In this document: in pieces, positions 47,499 to 56,639 of the stretch
Layout: each line of letters begins with the position of its first letter
How positions within the stretch are numbered: position 1 is the first letter of the stretch
Source of the DNA: Nonomuraea guangzhouensis
Lineage (GTDB): Bacteria > Actinomycetota > Actinomycetes > Streptosporangiales > Streptosporangiaceae
Assembly: GCF_019396345.1 (NCBI RefSeq)
Contig: NZ_JAHKRM010000017.1
Coordinates: 1-64,000, forward strand
DNA length: 64,000 nt
Direction: 5' to 3'
The notes under the pieces: generated by a model
Seen by the model: the letters and a program-made list of their open reading frames with translations, nothing else
What the model was told of the DNA's origin: nothing
Database searches by the model: none
Program-made: the position numbers and the translations under genes

Positions 47499-49012
47499 CA
47501 CGTCTCGATGGGGTGGCCGCAGTAACCGCAGAAGCGATGCGCGGCCCCCAGCCGCATTCCGCACGCGGTGCAGTATTTGACGGACGGCTGGTCCTGCTCG
47601 GTGAGCACCTGCTGCTGCTTCGGGATCACCTGGAAGGGCTGCGACCTGCGGACCACGACGGTCTGGTTCGCGCCCTCGTCGAGCGACAGTGGCGGTGAGG
47701 TCGGCGCCGACGATACCGCCGCCGCTGCCGCGGCCGCGACGAGGGGCGGTGGCTGGTCCGGTTTCTCCTCAGGGGTACGGCGGCGCCGCCACAGCAGGAA
47801 CGCCCCGGCGCCCGCGGCCACGAACAGCACCGCGGCGGCGACGATGAACGGCCAGAGCGGCATGCTCCGGGGCGCCGGTGCCACGGCCTGCTTGCTGCCC
47901 GCGTCCTCCGGGCCGCCGCGCTTCTGCAGGGAGGTCTTCAGCAGGTTCGCCGCCACCACGTTGCCCGGGTAGAGCTCCAGCACGCGCTGGAAGCCCGGCG
48001 CGGCCTCGGTGTAGTACTTGGTGTGATAGCGGGTCAAAGCCGCCTCGAACGCGGCGTCGATGGCGCCACGGCGCGGCGCGACCCCGGCCTTGGCCAGCGC
48101 GGCGAGGATCTCCCTGACGCCGATCATCCTGGCGTCCTTGCCCCCGCCGATGAGCATGCCGATGACGTGGCCGTCCTTGTCACCGATGACCGGCGCGCCG
48201 AGCAGGCCGCGGTCGGCCAGAGCGCCGAGCTTCACGGGCTCGTCGACCTTCTTCTCCGGGTCGGAGAACTGCCGGCCGGTGTCCTGACCACCACCGCCGC
48301 CCTTGCCCAGGTGCGCGATCTCCACCGTCTCCTTGACGTTCGCGCCGGGCCGGTCGGTGAACCCGGCCACGTTGGTGGGCGAGCCCTGCTGGTCGGGCAC
48401 CTTGTCGGCGAGGGGCGCGGTGGGCATGCCGACGCTGCCGACGACCCGGCCCGAGGGGACCAGCACGGCCGGGCTGTCCGGCTGCGCGCCGACCTTGACG
48501 ATGTCGGCCTTGAGGCCCTTGGGGTCGGCCGGGGAGACGTTCGGAAATATCGTGACGTTGGTGGTGACGTTGATGATGCAGGTCGACACGCTGGTCTTGG
48601 GCGGGTAGCACTCTTTCAGGTGGTGCTGGAGCAGGGGGTCCTTGAGCTTGTGCCGCTCGTAGTCGAGCGGGATCTTCACCTTGTGGTGCTCGGCGTAGAT
48701 CTTGTTGGCGGCGTACACCGCCACGTCCTTGTCGGTCTTGACCACGCGGGTGAGCGTGACGACGGCACCCTCGGGGTTGACCACGATGCCCGTCCCCACG
48801 CCTATGGGGATGTCGTAGGACCGTTCCACATGCAACAGCTCGCCCACGTGATCGAGCAGAGTGATCTCAACATGAGAGGAGGCTTCCACGCGCACCACGG
48901 CCGGAGTCACCAGGTCGGTGATCCCGCTGGGGTGCTCGTGCGCTGCCGCGGGCAGTGCGAACAGCACGAGCGCCACCGCGGCGCCCCCGGCCAGAGCTGT
49001 GAGACGCGCCAT
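47498..49012 (-). CDS. Membrane protein: degenerate trypsin-like ectodomain plus zinc ribbon
   Basis: 504 residues. A signal peptide (about 1-26) leads to an extracellular domain (about 27-385) with a trypsin-like start (GVGTGIVVNPEGAVVTLTRV) and the block GLLGAPVIGDKDGHVIGMLI. In active enzymes the latter is GNSGGP, so the catalytic serine is absent. A TPR-like pair (AALTRYHTKYYTEAAPGFQR), a membrane helix (about 392-415) and a cytosolic tail follow. The tail has the acidic NQTVVVRR stretch and a C-terminal zinc ribbon (YCTACGMRLG, FCGYCGHPIE). GGGAG lies five bases before the ATG at 49012. It is coupled to the kinase: a sensor/kinase pair is the obvious reading. Confidence 0.8.
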   Translation of the reverse strand: MARLTALAGGAAVALVLFALPAAAHEHPSGITDLVTPAVVRVEASSHVEITLLDHVGELLHVERSYDIPIGVGTGIVVNPEGAVVTLTRVVKTDKDVAVYAANKIYAEHHKVKIPLDYERHKLKDPLLQHHLKECYPPKTSVSTCIINVTTNVTIFPNVSPADPKGLKADIVKVGAQPDSPAVLVPSGRVVGSVGMPTAPLADKVPDQQGSPTNVAGFTDRPGANVKETVEIAHLGKGGGGGQDTGRQFSDPEKKVDEPVKLGALADRGLLGAPVIGDKDGHVIGMLIGGGKDARMIGVREILAALAKAGVAPRRGAIDAAFEAALTRYHTKYYTEAAPGFQRVLELYPGNVVAANLLKTSLQKRGGPEDAGSKQAVAPAPRSMPLWPFIVAAAVLFVAAGAGAFLLWRRRRTPEEKPDQPPPLVAAAAAAAVSSAPTSPPLSLDEGANQTVVVRRSQPFQVIPKQQQVLTEQDQPSVKYCTACGMRLGAAHRFCGYCGHPIET

Positions 49013-49086
49013 CTCCGCTCCCATTTCGCAGTTATAGAAATAAGGGTCCCAATCACCCACCGGAAGTCAATAGATGAGCTCGTAGA

Positions 49087-49096
49087 CAAGCGCTTG
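49087..49096. promoter_or_regulatory. CAAGCGCTTG palindrome in hyuA promoter
   Basis: A perfect 10-bp palindrome 23 bases before the hyuA ATG, overlapping its -35 region. The identical word occurs in the promoter of the PhyH operon at 61447-61456. CAAGCGCTTG-type cores are common in TetR-family operators. Confidence 0.5.
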
Positions 49097-49106
49097 CTTG
49101 GACGTC

Positions 49107-49112
49107 TACGGT
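49107..49112 (+). promoter_or_regulatory. -10 element of a leaderless hyuA transcript
   Basis: TACGGT is followed by six bases and then the ATG at 49119, with no ribosome binding site, so transcription probably starts at the start codon. Confidence 0.45.
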
Positions 49113-49118
49113 ACCTGA

Positions 49119-51173
49119 ATGGGCTACGCGATCGGCGTCGACGTGGGCGGAACCTTCACTGACGTGGTCCTGCGCGGTCCTTTGGGCGAGGTAACGGTAG
49201 CCAAGTGTTTGAGCACCCCCTACGACCCCATCGCCGGAATTACGAACGGTGTTACACGAGTACTCGCCGGCGTGGACCCCGCGCTGGTCACCCGGGTCGT
49301 GCACGCCACCACGCTGGCCACCAACGCGGTGCTCGAACGCAAGGGCGTACGGGTGGCCTATGTCACCACCCAGGGCTTCCGCTCGGTCATCCCGCTGGGC
49401 CGTTACGCCCGGGTCGAGGAGGACCGCTACGACCTGCGCTTCACCCCGCCGCCCCCGCCGGTGGCCGCGGGCGACTGCTTCGAGGTGGTGGAGCGGGTGT
49501 CGGCGCGTGGGGCCGTACTGACGCCCCTCGACCTCGACTCGGTACGGCGGGCGGCGGCCGAGATCACGCGGCGGGGCATCACGTCGGCGGCGGTGTGCCT
49601 GCTGCACTCCTACGCCAACCCCGCACACGAGCGGCAGGTGGCCGCGATCCTGCGCGAATCCATCGAGAACGTGGTCACCTCGTCCGAGGTGTGGCCGGAG
49701 ATCCGCGAGTACGAGCGGGCCACAACGACCATCATGTCCGCCTATATCGGCCCGATCATGGCCTCGTACCTCTCCAGGCTGAGCGAGCGGCTGGCCTCTC
49801 TGGGCGTGCGCGCGCCCGTGCACGTCATGGAGTCGAGCGGCGGCGTGATCTCCGCCGAGCTGGCGGCCAGGCGGGCGGTCGCCATGATCGAGTCCGGGCC
49901 GGCGGCCGGGGTGCTCGCGGCGGCGGGCAGCGGGTTCGCGAACGTCATCTCGTTCGACATGGGCGGGACCACGGCCAAGACCTGCGTGGTGCGGGACGGG
50001 CGGCCGGAGATCACGCACGAGTTCCACGTGGGCGGCAAGGGCAGCTTCGGCGGGCGGCGGGCCGGGACCGGGGTGCCGATCAAGACCCCGGCCATCGACC
50101 TGGCGGAGGTGGGCGCGGGCGGCGGCAGCGTCGCCTGGCTCGACGCCGCGGGCGCGCTGCGCGTCGGCCCGCACTCGGCGGGCTCCGACCCCGGACCGGC
50201 CTGCTACGGCCTGGGCGGCTCCGAGCCGACGGTGACGGACGCGAACCTCGTGCTCGGCTACCTGTCATCGGCGTCGATCCCGCTCTCCGCGCCGCTCGCC
50301 GACAAGGCGCTGGACCGGCTGGCGGGGCCGCTCGGGGTGTCCAGGGCGGCGGCGGCGCATGCCGTGCACGAGATCGTCAGCGCCTCGATGGCGTCGGCCG
50401 TGCACGTGGTGACCGTGCAGCGCGGGATCGATCCGCGTGGGTACGCGCTGGTGGCGTTCGGCGGGGCGGGGCCGATGCACGCGGCGCGGGTGGCGGAGCG
50501 GTTCGGGATCGGGACCGTGGTGGTGCCCGCCCACTGCGGGGTCGCGTCGGCGGCCGGGCTGCTGGTGGCCGACCTGTCGACGGACCGGGTGCTGTCACGG
50601 CTGGACGCGGCGGATCCCGCGGAGGTGTTCGGGGCGCTGGCCGCGTCGGCAGCGGAGGATCTCGGGGTGTCGCCGTCGGATCCCGGGGTGCGGGTCTCCC
50701 GGTCGGTGGACGTGCGGTTCAAGGGGCAGTCGCATGATCTGACCGTGGCATGGAGCCCGGCGCGTGCGGAGTTGGAGAAGCGGTTCTTCGAGAGGTACGA
50801 GCAGGTGTACGGGATCGCGCAGCGGGGCGAGGTCGAGATCGTCAGCTACCGGGTCCGCGTCACCCTGCCCGCCACCGACGGCCCGGCGGTCAGTCACGCC
50901 CCCGCGGCGTGCTCCGGCCCGGGCGGGGTGCGGCTCGCGTACTTCGCCGAGCTGGGCGGGTATGCCGAGGTGCCGGTGCACACCCGGGACACGCTGGCGG
51001 TGCTGTCCGGGCCGGGGATCATCGAGGACGCCGAGTCCACGATCGTGGTGCCGCCCGGGTGGACCGCCGCGCTCGGCCCGGCGCGGGCCGTACACCTGAC
51101 TCGGCCGGCGCAGGCCGGACACCCGACGAACTCGGCCGACACGGACCAGAGACCTGACCAACTCGGCCGGTGA
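49119..51173 (+). CDS. hyuA: Hydantoinase/oxoprolinase A subunit
   Basis: 684-residue ATP-dependent amidohydrolase subunit of the HyuA/N-methylhydantoinase A family. The N-terminal actin-fold phosphate loop is IGVDVGGTFTDVVL, with VVHATTLATNAVLERKG, ISFDMGGTTAKTCVV, VGAGGGSVAWLD, HSAGSDPGPACYG and FGGAGPMHAARVAE. It acts with HyuB on cyclic amides such as 5-oxoproline or hydantoins at the cost of ATP. The last 30 residues are low complexity. hyuB follows 27 bp downstream. Promoter features: palindrome at 49087 and a leaderless -10. Confidence 0.94.
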   Translation: MGYAIGVDVGGTFTDVVLRGPLGEVTVAKCLSTPYDPIAGITNGVTRVLAGVDPALVTRVVHATTLATNAVLERKGVRVAYVTTQGFRSVIPLGRYARVEEDRYDLRFTPPPPPVAAGDCFEVVERVSARGAVLTPLDLDSVRRAAAEITRRGITSAAVCLLHSYANPAHERQVAAILRESIENVVTSSEVWPEIREYERATTTIMSAYIGPIMASYLSRLSERLASLGVRAPVHVMESSGGVISAELAARRAVAMIESGPAAGVLAAAGSGFANVISFDMGGTTAKTCVVRDGRPEITHEFHVGGKGSFGGRRAGTGVPIKTPAIDLAEVGAGGGSVAWLDAAGALRVGPHSAGSDPGPACYGLGGSEPTVTDANLVLGYLSSASIPLSAPLADKALDRLAGPLGVSRAAAAHAVHEIVSASMASAVHVVTVQRGIDPRGYALVAFGGAGPMHAARVAERFGIGTVVVPAHCGVASAAGLLVADLSTDRVLSRLDAADPAEVFGALAASAAEDLGVSPSDPGVRVSRSVDVRFKGQSHDLTVAWSPARAELEKRFFERYEQVYGIAQRGEVEIVSYRVRVTLPATDGPAVSHAPAACSGPGGVRLAYFAELGGYAEVPVHTRDTLAVLSGPGIIEDAESTIVVPPGWTAALGPARAVHLTRPAQAGHPTNSADTDQRPDQLGR

Positions 51174-51200
51174 GGGCCGGGCACCTGACCGAGGAGCCGC

Positions 51201-53102
51201 ATGAGCAGTGACGTGCTGACCGCCGAGGTGCTGCGGAACGCGCTGGTGGTCGCCGCCGAGGAGGCCAGCATCGTCGTGGTGCGGTCGGCGTACTCGACGT
51301 TCATCGTCGAGGGGTCCGACGCGTCCGCCGCCGTCCTGGACGCGCGCGGGCGGCTGATCGCGCACTCCATGGCCACCACGCTCATGAACAGCATGGCCCT
51401 CAAGGTCGCCCTGCCCGAGCTGATCCGGGACGTGCCTCTGGAGACGATGCGTCCCGGTGACGTGTACGTGCTCAACGACGCCTACCGGGGCGGCGTGCAC
51501 ACCAACGACCTGCTCGTCTACCGGCCCGTCTTCGTCGGGGACCGGCCCGCGTACTTCGCCGCGACCATGATCCACGTGTCGGACCTGGGCGGGCTGTCCG
51601 CCGGTGGCATGGCGCCGCTGGCCACCGACATCTTCCTCGAAGGGCTCCAGCTTCCTCCCGTACGGCTGGCGACATCCGGCGGGCTCGAACCGGCGGTGGA
51701 GGCCATTCTCCGGGCCAACAGCCGTACCCCGGACAAGGTCATGGGCGACGTGCGGGCGCTCGTGGCCGGCACGGCGGTGGCGGCCGCCCGGGTCGGCGCG
51801 CTGGTCGCGGAGTACGGCGCCGACGGGCTGGCGGCGGGGATCGACGACTACCTCGACTACACGGAGGCCAGGACGCGGACCGCGCTGGCCGACCTGCCCG
51901 AGGGCCGCTTCGAAGCGTCCTACCCGATCGATGACGACGGGATCGATCAGGAAAAATCCCACTACATCCGCGTCGCTCTCACCCTGGAACGCCAGCCCTC
52001 CGGGGGCACCGGAGAGCGCGGCTCCCGGGACGTCGAGCCGCAGTCCCCTGAGGTGATCGGCGGGCTGCCCGAGACGGGGGGTCCTGGGGGTCCCGGGGTT
52101 GCCGGGGGTCCCGGGGGTAACATCGCCGGTCCCGAGGGCACCGCCGGTCCCGAGGGCACCGAGACACGCGTTCCCGGGGATCCCGAGACACGCGTGCCCC
52201 GGGTTCCCGAGGTGCGGGTTGTGGTGGATTTCGCGGGGACCGGGTCGCAGGTGCCGGCGGCGATCAACGCGTCCGCGTCGCAGTCGCTGGCCGCGGCCGT
52301 GTTCGCGGTGCGCTGCTTCCTCGATCCGACCATTCCCATGAACGACGGGTGCCTGCGCGCGATCGAGATGCGGCTGCCGGAGGGGTCGCTGCTCAACGCC
52401 CGCTCCCCCTACCCGTGCGGCGGGCGGTACGTGCCGATCTACGCGGCCATGGAGGCCATCTTCCAGGCGCTGTCGGACGCCGTCCCGGAGCGGGCCATCG
52501 CGCCCAGCGGCATCCTCCAGCCGTTCTCCATCGCGGCCGTCGGGGCGCCGTACTGGATCCACCTCTCGTACGACTTCGGCGGTGTCGGCGCGCGGCGGGG
52601 GCTCGACGGGCCGGACGCGACAGGCGTGCACTTCGGCATCGGCCGGAACTCGGTGCCGCAGGCCGAGCCGGTGGAGAGCCGCTGCCCGCTGGTCGTCGAG
52701 TCGATCGAGACCATCCCCGACTCCGGCGGCCCCGGGCGGCATCGCGGCGGGCTGGGGTCGCGGACGGTGTACCGGTTCCTGGCGGACTGCCATGTCACGA
52801 CGCGCGGCGACCGGCTGCGCCTGGCCCCGCCGGGACGCGACGGTGGGCTGCCGGGGCGGCTCGGCGGCTTCTTCAAGCGGCACCTGGACGGGACGGTCGA
52901 GCGGCTCGCGTCGAAGGTGAACAATGTGCGGTTCGCCGCGGGTGAGGCGTTCGTGGTGGAGACGACGGGCGGGGGCGGGATGGGCTCCCCGTACGAGCGG
53001 GACCGCGAGGCAGTGCTCGCCGACCTCGTTGCGGGCCTCATCACGGAGCGGGGCGCCCAGGAGGACTACGGCCTGACGCGCCGACCAGATCCGGTGAGCT
53101 AG
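51201..53102 (+). CDS. hyuB: Hydantoinase/oxoprolinase B subunit with collagen-like insert
   Basis: 633 residues, partner of HyuA. Typical stretches: VRSAYSTFIVEGSDASAAVL, DVYVLNDAYRGGVHTNDLLV, PYPCGGRYVPIYAAMEAIFQ and the Gly-rich end TTGGGGMGSPYERD. Between about residue 285 and 335 there is an unusual low-complexity insert rich in Gly, Pro and Glu (GGPGGPGVAGGPGG, AGPEGTAGPEGT, two ETRVP motifs), resembling a short collagen-like run, placed between two strands of the conserved fold. GAGGAG lies six bases before the ATG. Co-transcribed with hyuA. Confidence 0.93.
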   Translation: MSSDVLTAEVLRNALVVAAEEASIVVVRSAYSTFIVEGSDASAAVLDARGRLIAHSMATTLMNSMALKVALPELIRDVPLETMRPGDVYVLNDAYRGGVHTNDLLVYRPVFVGDRPAYFAATMIHVSDLGGLSAGGMAPLATDIFLEGLQLPPVRLATSGGLEPAVEAILRANSRTPDKVMGDVRALVAGTAVAAARVGALVAEYGADGLAAGIDDYLDYTEARTRTALADLPEGRFEASYPIDDDGIDQEKSHYIRVALTLERQPSGGTGERGSRDVEPQSPEVIGGLPETGGPGGPGVAGGPGGNIAGPEGTAGPEGTETRVPGDPETRVPRVPEVRVVVDFAGTGSQVPAAINASASQSLAAAVFAVRCFLDPTIPMNDGCLRAIEMRLPEGSLLNARSPYPCGGRYVPIYAAMEAIFQALSDAVPERAIAPSGILQPFSIAAVGAPYWIHLSYDFGGVGARRGLDGPDATGVHFGIGRNSVPQAEPVESRCPLVVESIETIPDSGGPGRHRGGLGSRTVYRFLADCHVTTRGDRLRLAPPGRDGGLPGRLGGFFKRHLDGTVERLASKVNNVRFAAGEAFVVETTGGGGMGSPYERDREAVLADLVAGLITERGAQEDYGLTRRPDPVS

Positions 53103-53135
53103 GTGAGGTCGGCGCGGTGAGCCGGGCCCGGCGAG

Positions 53136-53798
53136 CTAGGTGCGGGGGCGCCAGGAGGCGGCGCCCTGGTGGACGGCCGAGTGGACGGCGCGGGCCAGGC
53201 GGGCGCCCCAGGTTGAGCGTGGGCCGCCGAAGAGTTCCTCCGGCCCGTCGGCGCGTACGGCCAGGCAGAGGGCGTCCGAGGCGGTGCCGGTGCACGGGAA
53301 GCCCGCCTCGATCAGCGCCTGCGATTTGGCCTCCGTCATCGTCATCACGGCGTTGACCAGGGCGGCATCGGTCATCGCGACCGGCATCACGGCCATCAGG
53401 TTGATCGTCCCCACAGGCGGCCTGGCAGCGGCCGGCTCACCGAGCATCGGGGCCAGTTCGGGGTCGGTGGTGTCTTCGGGGGCGGCGGCCCAGGTGGGGA
53501 CGCGTAATCCGACCGTGGCCACGACCTCCACCTCCCCGTCCACCGCCCGCGCGTACCGCTCCACCGAGGCCGCCGTCATCATCCCTATCCCGAGGCCGTC
53601 GTCAGGCCCGAGCTCGCGAAGGTGATCAACCGGGTCCATCCGTGAGTAGCCCGCCACGACCTGCGCGTTCAGCACCCACGTACGCGCCCCGATCCCCCCG
53701 CCCAGGAGCGCCGAGGAGATCATCCGCCACCCCGGCCCGAACTCCCACAGCAGCGACCCGAGCCGCACCCCGTCCTCGACCCGATACGCCAGCTTCAC
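53136..53798 (-). CDS. cbiZ: Adenosylcobinamide amidohydrolase
   Basis: 220 residues of the CbiZ family, which removes the aminopropanol tail of adenosylcobinamide or pseudo-B12 so that the cobyric acid can be rebuilt into the cell's own cobamide. Typical motifs: RMISSALLGGGIGARTWVLN, DDGLGIGMMTAASVERY, GTINLMAVMPVAMTDAALVN, TEAKSQALIEAG and CTGTASDALCLAV. Last gene of the riboswitch-controlled corrinoid uptake operon, ten bases after btuD, which strongly supports the assignment. Confidence 0.93.
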   Translation of the reverse strand: MKLAYRVEDGVRLGSLLWEFGPGWRMISSALLGGGIGARTWVLNAQVVAGYSRMDPVDHLRELGPDDGLGIGMMTAASVERYARAVDGEVEVVATVGLRVPTWAAAPEDTTDPELAPMLGEPAAARPPVGTINLMAVMPVAMTDAALVNAVMTMTEAKSQALIEAGFPCTGTASDALCLAVRADGPEELFGGPRSTWGARLARAVHSAVHQGAASWRPRT

Positions 53799-53808
53799 CG
53801 GACCCCCT

Positions 53809-54582
53809 TCACGAGCTCCCTCTGACCAGGTGCACGACGGGCCGCCCTCCGGGACCGAGTGAGATCTCCACCCGGGCGTCGAAGTGCGTGCCGACCAGTG
53901 CCTCCGTGAGCACCTGTCCCGGCTGCCCGGCGGCGACGGCCCGGCCGTCGGCGAGCAGCAGGAGCCTATCGGCGTACTGCCCGGCGAGGGTGAGGTCGTG
54001 CAGCGTCGTCACCACGGTCAGCTCGTCGGCGAGTCTGAGCCGGTCGACCAGCTCCAGCACCTGCTGCTGGTGTCCGAGGTCGAGCGCGGTCGTGGGCTCG
54101 TCGAGCAGGAGCGCGGGCGCCTGCTGGGCCAGCGCTCTGGCCAGGACCACGCGCTGCCGTTCGCCGCCGGACAGCTCGCCCAGCCGGCGTTCGGCGAACT
54201 CGGCGAGGTCGAGGCGTTCGAGCACCGACCCGGTGACCTCCCGGTCGTGGCGGCTCTCCCTGCCGAGGTAGGAGATGTACGGGGTGCGGCCGAGCAGGGC
54301 GTATTCGTACACGGTCATGTCGGGCGGCAGCGAGGGCGTCTGGGGTGCGTAGGCGACCAGCCTGGCCCTGTCCCTCGGCCGGAGTGTGCGCGCGGCCCGG
54401 CCGCCGACCATGACGTCGCCCCGGTGGGCGACCACGCCCATGATGGCCTTGAGCAGGGTGGACTTTCCGGCACCGTTCGGGCCGATGATCGCCAGCCATT
54501 CGCCGCGCCGTACCGAGAGATCGACGTCGGTGAGCACCTCACGCTCGCCGAGCCGTACCGAGAGAGCACTTGTCTCGATCAT
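53809..54582 (-). CDS. btuD: Corrinoid ABC transporter ATP-binding protein
   Basis: 257 residues from the ATG at 54582. Walker A is IIGPNGAGKSTLLKAI, signature LGELSGGERQRVVLARALAQ, Walker B ALLLDEPTTALDLGH, and switch His in VVTTLHDLTLAG. An upstream in-frame ATG at 54612 overlaps the permease stop (ATGA) and is an equally possible start. The two starts lie in near-identical 30-bp copies of one sequence (54580-54600 and 54610-54631), a small tandem duplication at the gene junction. It belongs to the FecE/BtuD group and powers corrinoid import with BtuC and BtuF. Confidence 0.92.
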   Translation of the reverse strand: MIETSALSVRLGEREVLTDVDLSVRRGEWLAIIGPNGAGKSTLLKAIMGVVAHRGDVMVGGRAARTLRPRDRARLVAYAPQTPSLPPDMTVYEYALLGRTPYISYLGRESRHDREVTGSVLERLDLAEFAERRLGELSGGERQRVVLARALAQQAPALLLDEPTTALDLGHQQQVLELVDRLRLADELTVVTTLHDLTLAGQYADRLLLLADGRAVAAGQPGQVLTEALVGTHFDARVEISLGPGGRPVVHLVRGSS

Positions 54583-54608
54583 GCGGCGGTCCGCCGGATC
54601 GGTGCCTG

Positions 54609-55622
54609 TCATGTGGCGGTCTGCCGGGTCATGCGCAGGATGGCCACGAAGAACGGCGCGCCGACGAACATGGTGACCACCCCGATGGGCAGCTCGGCGG
54701 GGGCGATGACGGTGCGCGCGATCAGGTCGGCGAGCACCAGGAAGGCGGCGCCGCCGATCAGCGACAGCGGCAGCACGATCCGGTACGAGCCGCCCGCCAG
54801 CCGCCTGACCACGTGCGGGATGACAATGCCGACGAACCCAATGAGACCGCTCACCGCCACGGCCGCCGCGGTGGCCAGGGACGCGGCCAGCAGGACCGCC
54901 AGCCGTACCCGGCCGGCCCGCACGCCCAGGCTGGTGGCCTCCTCGTCCCCCACCGAGAGCACGTCGAGCATCCGCCCGTGCGCGAGCAGCAGCAGCGAAG
55001 AGACGACGGCGTACGGCAGCACCAGCCAGAACTGGTCCCACCCGCCGCCCACGTCGCCCAGGATCCAGGAGTAGATGCGCTGCAACTCCTCGACCTTGAA
55101 CTGCTGGATGAACGTCTGGATCGAGGAGAGGAACGCGGTGACGGCCACCCCGGCGAGCACCAGCGTGGCGGTGCCGCCCCCGCGACCGGCGGTGTTCCCG
55201 AGCACGTACGCCAGGAACACCCCGCCCACGGCCCCCACGAACGCGGCCACCGGGATGGCGACCACCGGGGCCGGCACGAGCACGATGACCACGGTGGTGG
55301 TCAGCCCGGCTCCGGCGGCGGCGCCGAGCAGGTACGGGTCGGCCAGCGGGTTGCGGAACACCCCTTGGTAACCGGCCCCCGCGATGGCCAGCAGCCCGCC
55401 GACCACGGCGGCCACCAGCACCCTGGGCAGCCGCAGCTCGAACAGCAGCCCCTGTTCGACGGGCGCCAGCCCCGAGTCCACGTGGACGTACGGCAGCCAG
55501 TCGACCACCTGGAGCACCACCTGCCACGGCGAGATGTCGGCGGCCCCGCCGAGCAGCCCGGCGACCATGGAGACCGCGAGCACGCCCAGCGCACCCACCG
55601 TCCACATCGGGCTGGACCTCAC
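54609..55622 (-). CDS. btuC: Corrinoid ABC transporter permease (FecCD family)
   Basis: 337 residues with about ten membrane helices, of the FecCD/BtuC type: LRLPRVLVAAVVGGLLAIAG, YQGVFRNPLADPYLLGAAAG, SLGVRAGRVRLAVLLAASLA and IGFVGIVIPHVVRRLAG, the region that meets the ATPase. GTG start at 55622 with GAGG five bases upstream, ten bases after the btuF stop. The B12 riboswitch upstream of btuF identifies the substrate as a corrinoid rather than a siderophore. Confidence 0.93.
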   Translation of the reverse strand: MRSSPMWTVGALGVLAVSMVAGLLGGAADISPWQVVLQVVDWLPYVHVDSGLAPVEQGLLFELRLPRVLVAAVVGGLLAIAGAGYQGVFRNPLADPYLLGAAAGAGLTTTVVIVLVPAPVVAIPVAAFVGAVGGVFLAYVLGNTAGRGGGTATLVLAGVAVTAFLSSIQTFIQQFKVEELQRIYSWILGDVGGGWDQFWLVLPYAVVSSLLLLAHGRMLDVLSVGDEEATSLGVRAGRVRLAVLLAASLATAAAVAVSGLIGFVGIVIPHVVRRLAGGSYRIVLPLSLIGGAAFLVLADLIARTVIAPAELPIGVVTMFVGAPFFVAILRMTRQTAT

Positions 55623-55632
55623 GAGAACCTCA

Positions 55633-56583
55633 CTAGCGGGTGGCCGCCTTGGCGACCGCGTCGCTGATGGACTGGGCCAGGTCGACGACCCGCGGGCCCC
55701 AGCGCGAGGCGAGGTCGTCGTCGAGCTGGATCACCTGGTCGCTTTTGATGGCCGACAGTCCCTTCCAGCCGGGCCGCTTGGCCAGCGTGTCCTTGCTCTG
55801 CTGGCAGCACTTCACGTCCGCCAGGAAGATCAGGTCGGGGTCGGCCTGGGCGACGAACTCCGCCGACAGCTTGGGATAGCCGCCCGCCGGGTCCGGCGCC
55901 TTGTCGGCGATGTTGGTGAGGCCGAACATGCCGTAGATCTGCCCGATGAACGTGCTCGACGTGGCCGCGTAGGGGGTCTGGTCGAGTTCGTGGTAGTAGG
56001 TGAGCTTTTTGTCCTTGGGGGCGTTCGCCGCGAGCTTGTCCAGGGCCGCCTTCATGTCTGTCACGACTTGTCCGGCCTTGTCGGTGTTGCCGGTGGCGGC
56101 GCCGAGGTCGGTGATCTCGTCGTACGCCTCGTCGAGCTTGGTGGCGGCCGGTTCAAGGAGGACGGGCACGTTCAGCTTGCCCAGCTCGGCGACGACCTTG
56201 TCGATGTCGTTGGAGACGACGACCAGGTCGGGCTTCTGGGCGACGATGGCCTCGACGTTCGGCTTGAAGCCGGACAGGTCGGTCTTGGGGACGCCGGCCG
56301 GGTAGTTGGACTGGTCGTCCACCGCGATGACCTGGGGGCCGGCGCCGATGGCGAAGAGCGTCTCGGTGTGGCTGGCGGAGAGCGAGACGATCCGCTCCGG
56401 CTTCTTGGCGATGGTGACCTTGCCGTTGGCCGCCTCGACCGTCACGGGATAGGCGGCGGAGCCGGCGGAGGTGGCTGAGCTCGCGGGGGGCTGGGCGGTG
56501 GTGGTAGTGCTGTTCTGGCCGCATCCGGTCAGAACGAGCGTTCCCAGCAGCGCGCCCGCGAAGGCCGTGCGTACGGGCCTCAC
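55633..56583 (-). CDS. btuF: Corrinoid ABC transporter substrate-binding lipoprotein
   Basis: 316 residues. A signal peptide with lipobox LVLTGC anchors the protein to the outer face of the membrane. After a Ser/Thr-rich linker comes a BtuF/FhuD-type binding fold: KKPERIVSLSASHTETLFAI, VEAIVAQKPDLVVVSND and WGPRVVDLAQSISDAVAKAA. The GTG at 56583 is chosen because AAGGA lies seven bases upstream; a GTG at 56598 would start upstream of that site. First gene of the operon, directly under a cobalamin riboswitch. Confidence 0.93.
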   Translation of the reverse strand: MRPVRTAFAGALLGTLVLTGCGQNSTTTTAQPPASSATSAGSAAYPVTVEAANGKVTIAKKPERIVSLSASHTETLFAIGAGPQVIAVDDQSNYPAGVPKTDLSGFKPNVEAIVAQKPDLVVVSNDIDKVVAELGKLNVPVLLEPAATKLDEAYDEITDLGAATGNTDKAGQVVTDMKAALDKLAANAPKDKKLTYYHELDQTPYAATSSTFIGQIYGMFGLTNIADKAPDPAGGYPKLSAEFVAQADPDLIFLADVKCCQQSKDTLAKRPGWKGLSAIKSDQVIQLDDDLASRWGPRVVDLAQSISDAVAKAATR

Positions 56584-56639
56584 GAGAAGTCCTTTCACAC
56601 TGTCGGAACCGAGAGACCCGCTGAGAGCGACGGATCACC

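Noticed and set aside
50595..52883. 762-codon minus-strand frame opposite hyuAB
   Set aside because: Composition and position show it is an antisense shadow.
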